Assembly: GCA_026770575.1 (NCBI GenBank)
Contig: MU657342.1
Span: 28,785 to 92,784, forward strand
Source: Pelagophyceae sp. CCMP2097
Taxonomy: Eukaryota; Sar; Pelagophyceae
Reading direction: 5' to 3'
DNA: 64,000 bases
The position numbers and the translations under genes were made by a program. Under the pieces are notes generated by a model. It was not told the DNA's origin, did no database searches, and worked only from the letters and a program-made list of their open reading frames with translations. Positions 62,875 to 64,000 of the stretch are shown one piece after another. Each line of letters begins with the position of its first letter. Positions within the stretch are counted from its first letter, which is position 1.

Positions 62875-64000
62875 CTAGGAGCGTCTTCGGCTCCCCAAGG
62901 GCAGGCCCGCCGGCGGCGCCGGGTTGTGGTCGCTGAGCTCGGAGCGGCGCGCCTTTTTCTTCGGTGACGCCGCCGTCTTTTCGTCGGGCGCCTCGTCGGG
63001 CCGCGGTGGCTCCGTGACCCGTGGCGGCTTGGCCCCTTGCTTCTTCGACGAGGCGACGGGGGTCTTCGACGAGGCGACGGGTGCCGCGGCGCCGCCGGTG
63101 CCGGCCTTGCGCTTCGGCGCCTTCTTCGCGCTCTTGGCGGCGGACGAGTCGTCGAGCTGATTGTAGACGTAGAGCAGTTCCTCGCCCGCGCGCACGGGCC
63201 GCAGCACCTTCCACTGCAGCTTCGGCCGCACCCCGTCGTAGCCAATGCCTGCGCAGAAAGGTTCGCGATTATACGCGGCCTCGGCGACCGAACGCGGCAC
63301 TCACTGCATGCGACGTTGGGCTGCGCGCCGATGGCTTCGTTCAAGAAAAAGGTAAAACTCGACTTCAGGTCAACATCGAAGATCCACCAGCGCAGGCGGA
63401 AGAAGCCGTCGCGGTTCTTCATGTACGCCTCGGACCGCAAACCCTTGATCTGGTCCGGCGGCGGCGTTCCAGACCGGTACATGGCCGTCGGGTCGACGAC
63501 GACGCTGCCGGCGATCATGTCGCGTTTCGCGACGACGCCGCGGCCGTGGACGACGCCTTTTGAAGTCACGTCTACGACCTGCAACAATCGCTGAACCTCG
63601 TCCTCGAAGCCCTCGCGGAAGCTGCCGCCGTCCAGCGGCCGATGCGAGCCCATGGCCTCGAGGATGTCCTCCGCGCCGTACATCACCGGCTCCGCCTAGA
63701 GCGCAACGCTCTCTGACGGTTCCTTTGGCGGGGCCCGCGTCTTTTGGCGCGCGCGAGGACCCGGCGGGTGGGCGGACGGACCTTTAAAGCCTTTTTTTCG
63801 AGCTTGACAAAACAAGCCAAGCGCCAGGCGTCTTCGCGGTCTTTCTGCTTCTTGACCGCGCTCGCCTCCTTACCAAGCCACTCTGCCGTGGCGGCGGCCG
63901 TGCGCGCCGCGTCGGTTCGCATAAACTTCAAATCGTCTTTGACCTCGGCGGGCGCGAACCACGACGCAGTCGTCTTCCATTTGACAAGGTAGTCGCCCGA
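62875..64000 (-). CDS. SET-domain protein (5' end outside window)
   Basis: Three exons are visible (64000-63782 partial, 63695-63305, 63248-62875), 327 codons to the stop. The first exon reads SGDYLVKWKTTAWFAPAEVK, reminiscent of a chromo-like YLVKW strand, then a lysine-rich helix. Exon 2 begins the SET domain: GVVHGRGVVAKRDMIAGSVV (the GRGVxAxxxIxxGxxV start) and later FLNEAIGAQPNVACS (the Asn-His position region). Exon 3 gives the SET end VLRPVRAGEELLYVYN, where Tyr is catalytic, then a basic low-complexity tail with PVASSKTPVASSK. SET proteins methylate lysines on histones or other proteins; no post-SET cysteines are seen. The start lies beyond the window. Confidence 0.8.

Overview
This is a gene-dense, GC-rich nuclear window from a eukaryotic microalga. 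It has spliceosomal genes (SEC13, a proteasome alpha subunit, eIF3g, GRP170, TWINKLE, a PX sorting nexin) with many very short introns, mostly 44-130 nt, whose donors usually read GTGCG or GTGAG and whose acceptors are almost always AG followed by G. Gene content, short introns and introner-like elements with inverted termini recall pelagophyte stramenopiles such as Aureococcus; that placement is inference. I rebuilt exon chains by requiring frame continuity and domain continuity across GT-AG or GC-AG junctions. The window holds about 28 genes and about 77 introns.

Layout. 0.5-9 kb: SEC13 (-), a PDZ-VPS9-ankyrin protein (+), a frameshifted GNAT acetyltransferase (-). 9-16 kb: an ABCC transporter (+) and an unrecognised protein built from two tandem modules (-). 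16-20 kb: TWINKLE (+) converging on an aldo-keto reductase (-). 20-28 kb: a membrane patatin-like lipase (+), mannosylglycerate synthase (-), and a DUF924-TilS fusion (+). 28-33 kb: PSMA7 (-), eIF3g (+), a DOT1-like methyltransferase (-). 33-38 kb: an ankyrin-TM-SAM-U-box protein (-) interrupted by an assembly gap, with a broken tandem copy upstream. 38-48 kb: a PX sorting nexin (+), a PH-domain protein (-), a 2OG-Fe(II) oxygenase (+), and a 17-exon 7TM receptor (+). 48-57 kb: GRP170 (-), an unknown protein (+), a DDIEGA-motif protein (+), endo-alpha-mannosidase (-), bL25-like ribosomal protein (+). 57-64 kb: a MYND protein (+), a WD40 protein with a late stop (-), an ELO-patatin fusion (+), and a SET-domain gene running off the end (-).

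Genes are often head to head with 129-250 bp between start codons (PSMA7/eIF3g, MGS/TilS, MANEA/bL25, GRP170/unknown) or tail to tail with 60-240 bp. There are no operons; the genes are mostly unrelated housekeeping functions. Two lipid enzymes (patatin at 20.6 kb, ELO-patatin at 60.4 kb) and two ER/Golgi glycoprotein-quality genes (GRP170, MANEA) are loosely thematic.

The most notable items are: a mini-element that is itself an intron in the MGS gene and a larger sibling inside a 7TM-gene intron, both with CTGGG...CCCAG termini and 8-bp target duplications; an unusually high share of GC-AG introns with a GCGCG donor; the ELO-patatin fusion, whose elongase histidine box is degenerate; the DUF924-TilS fusion; and a eukaryotic GT78 mannosylglycerate synthase.
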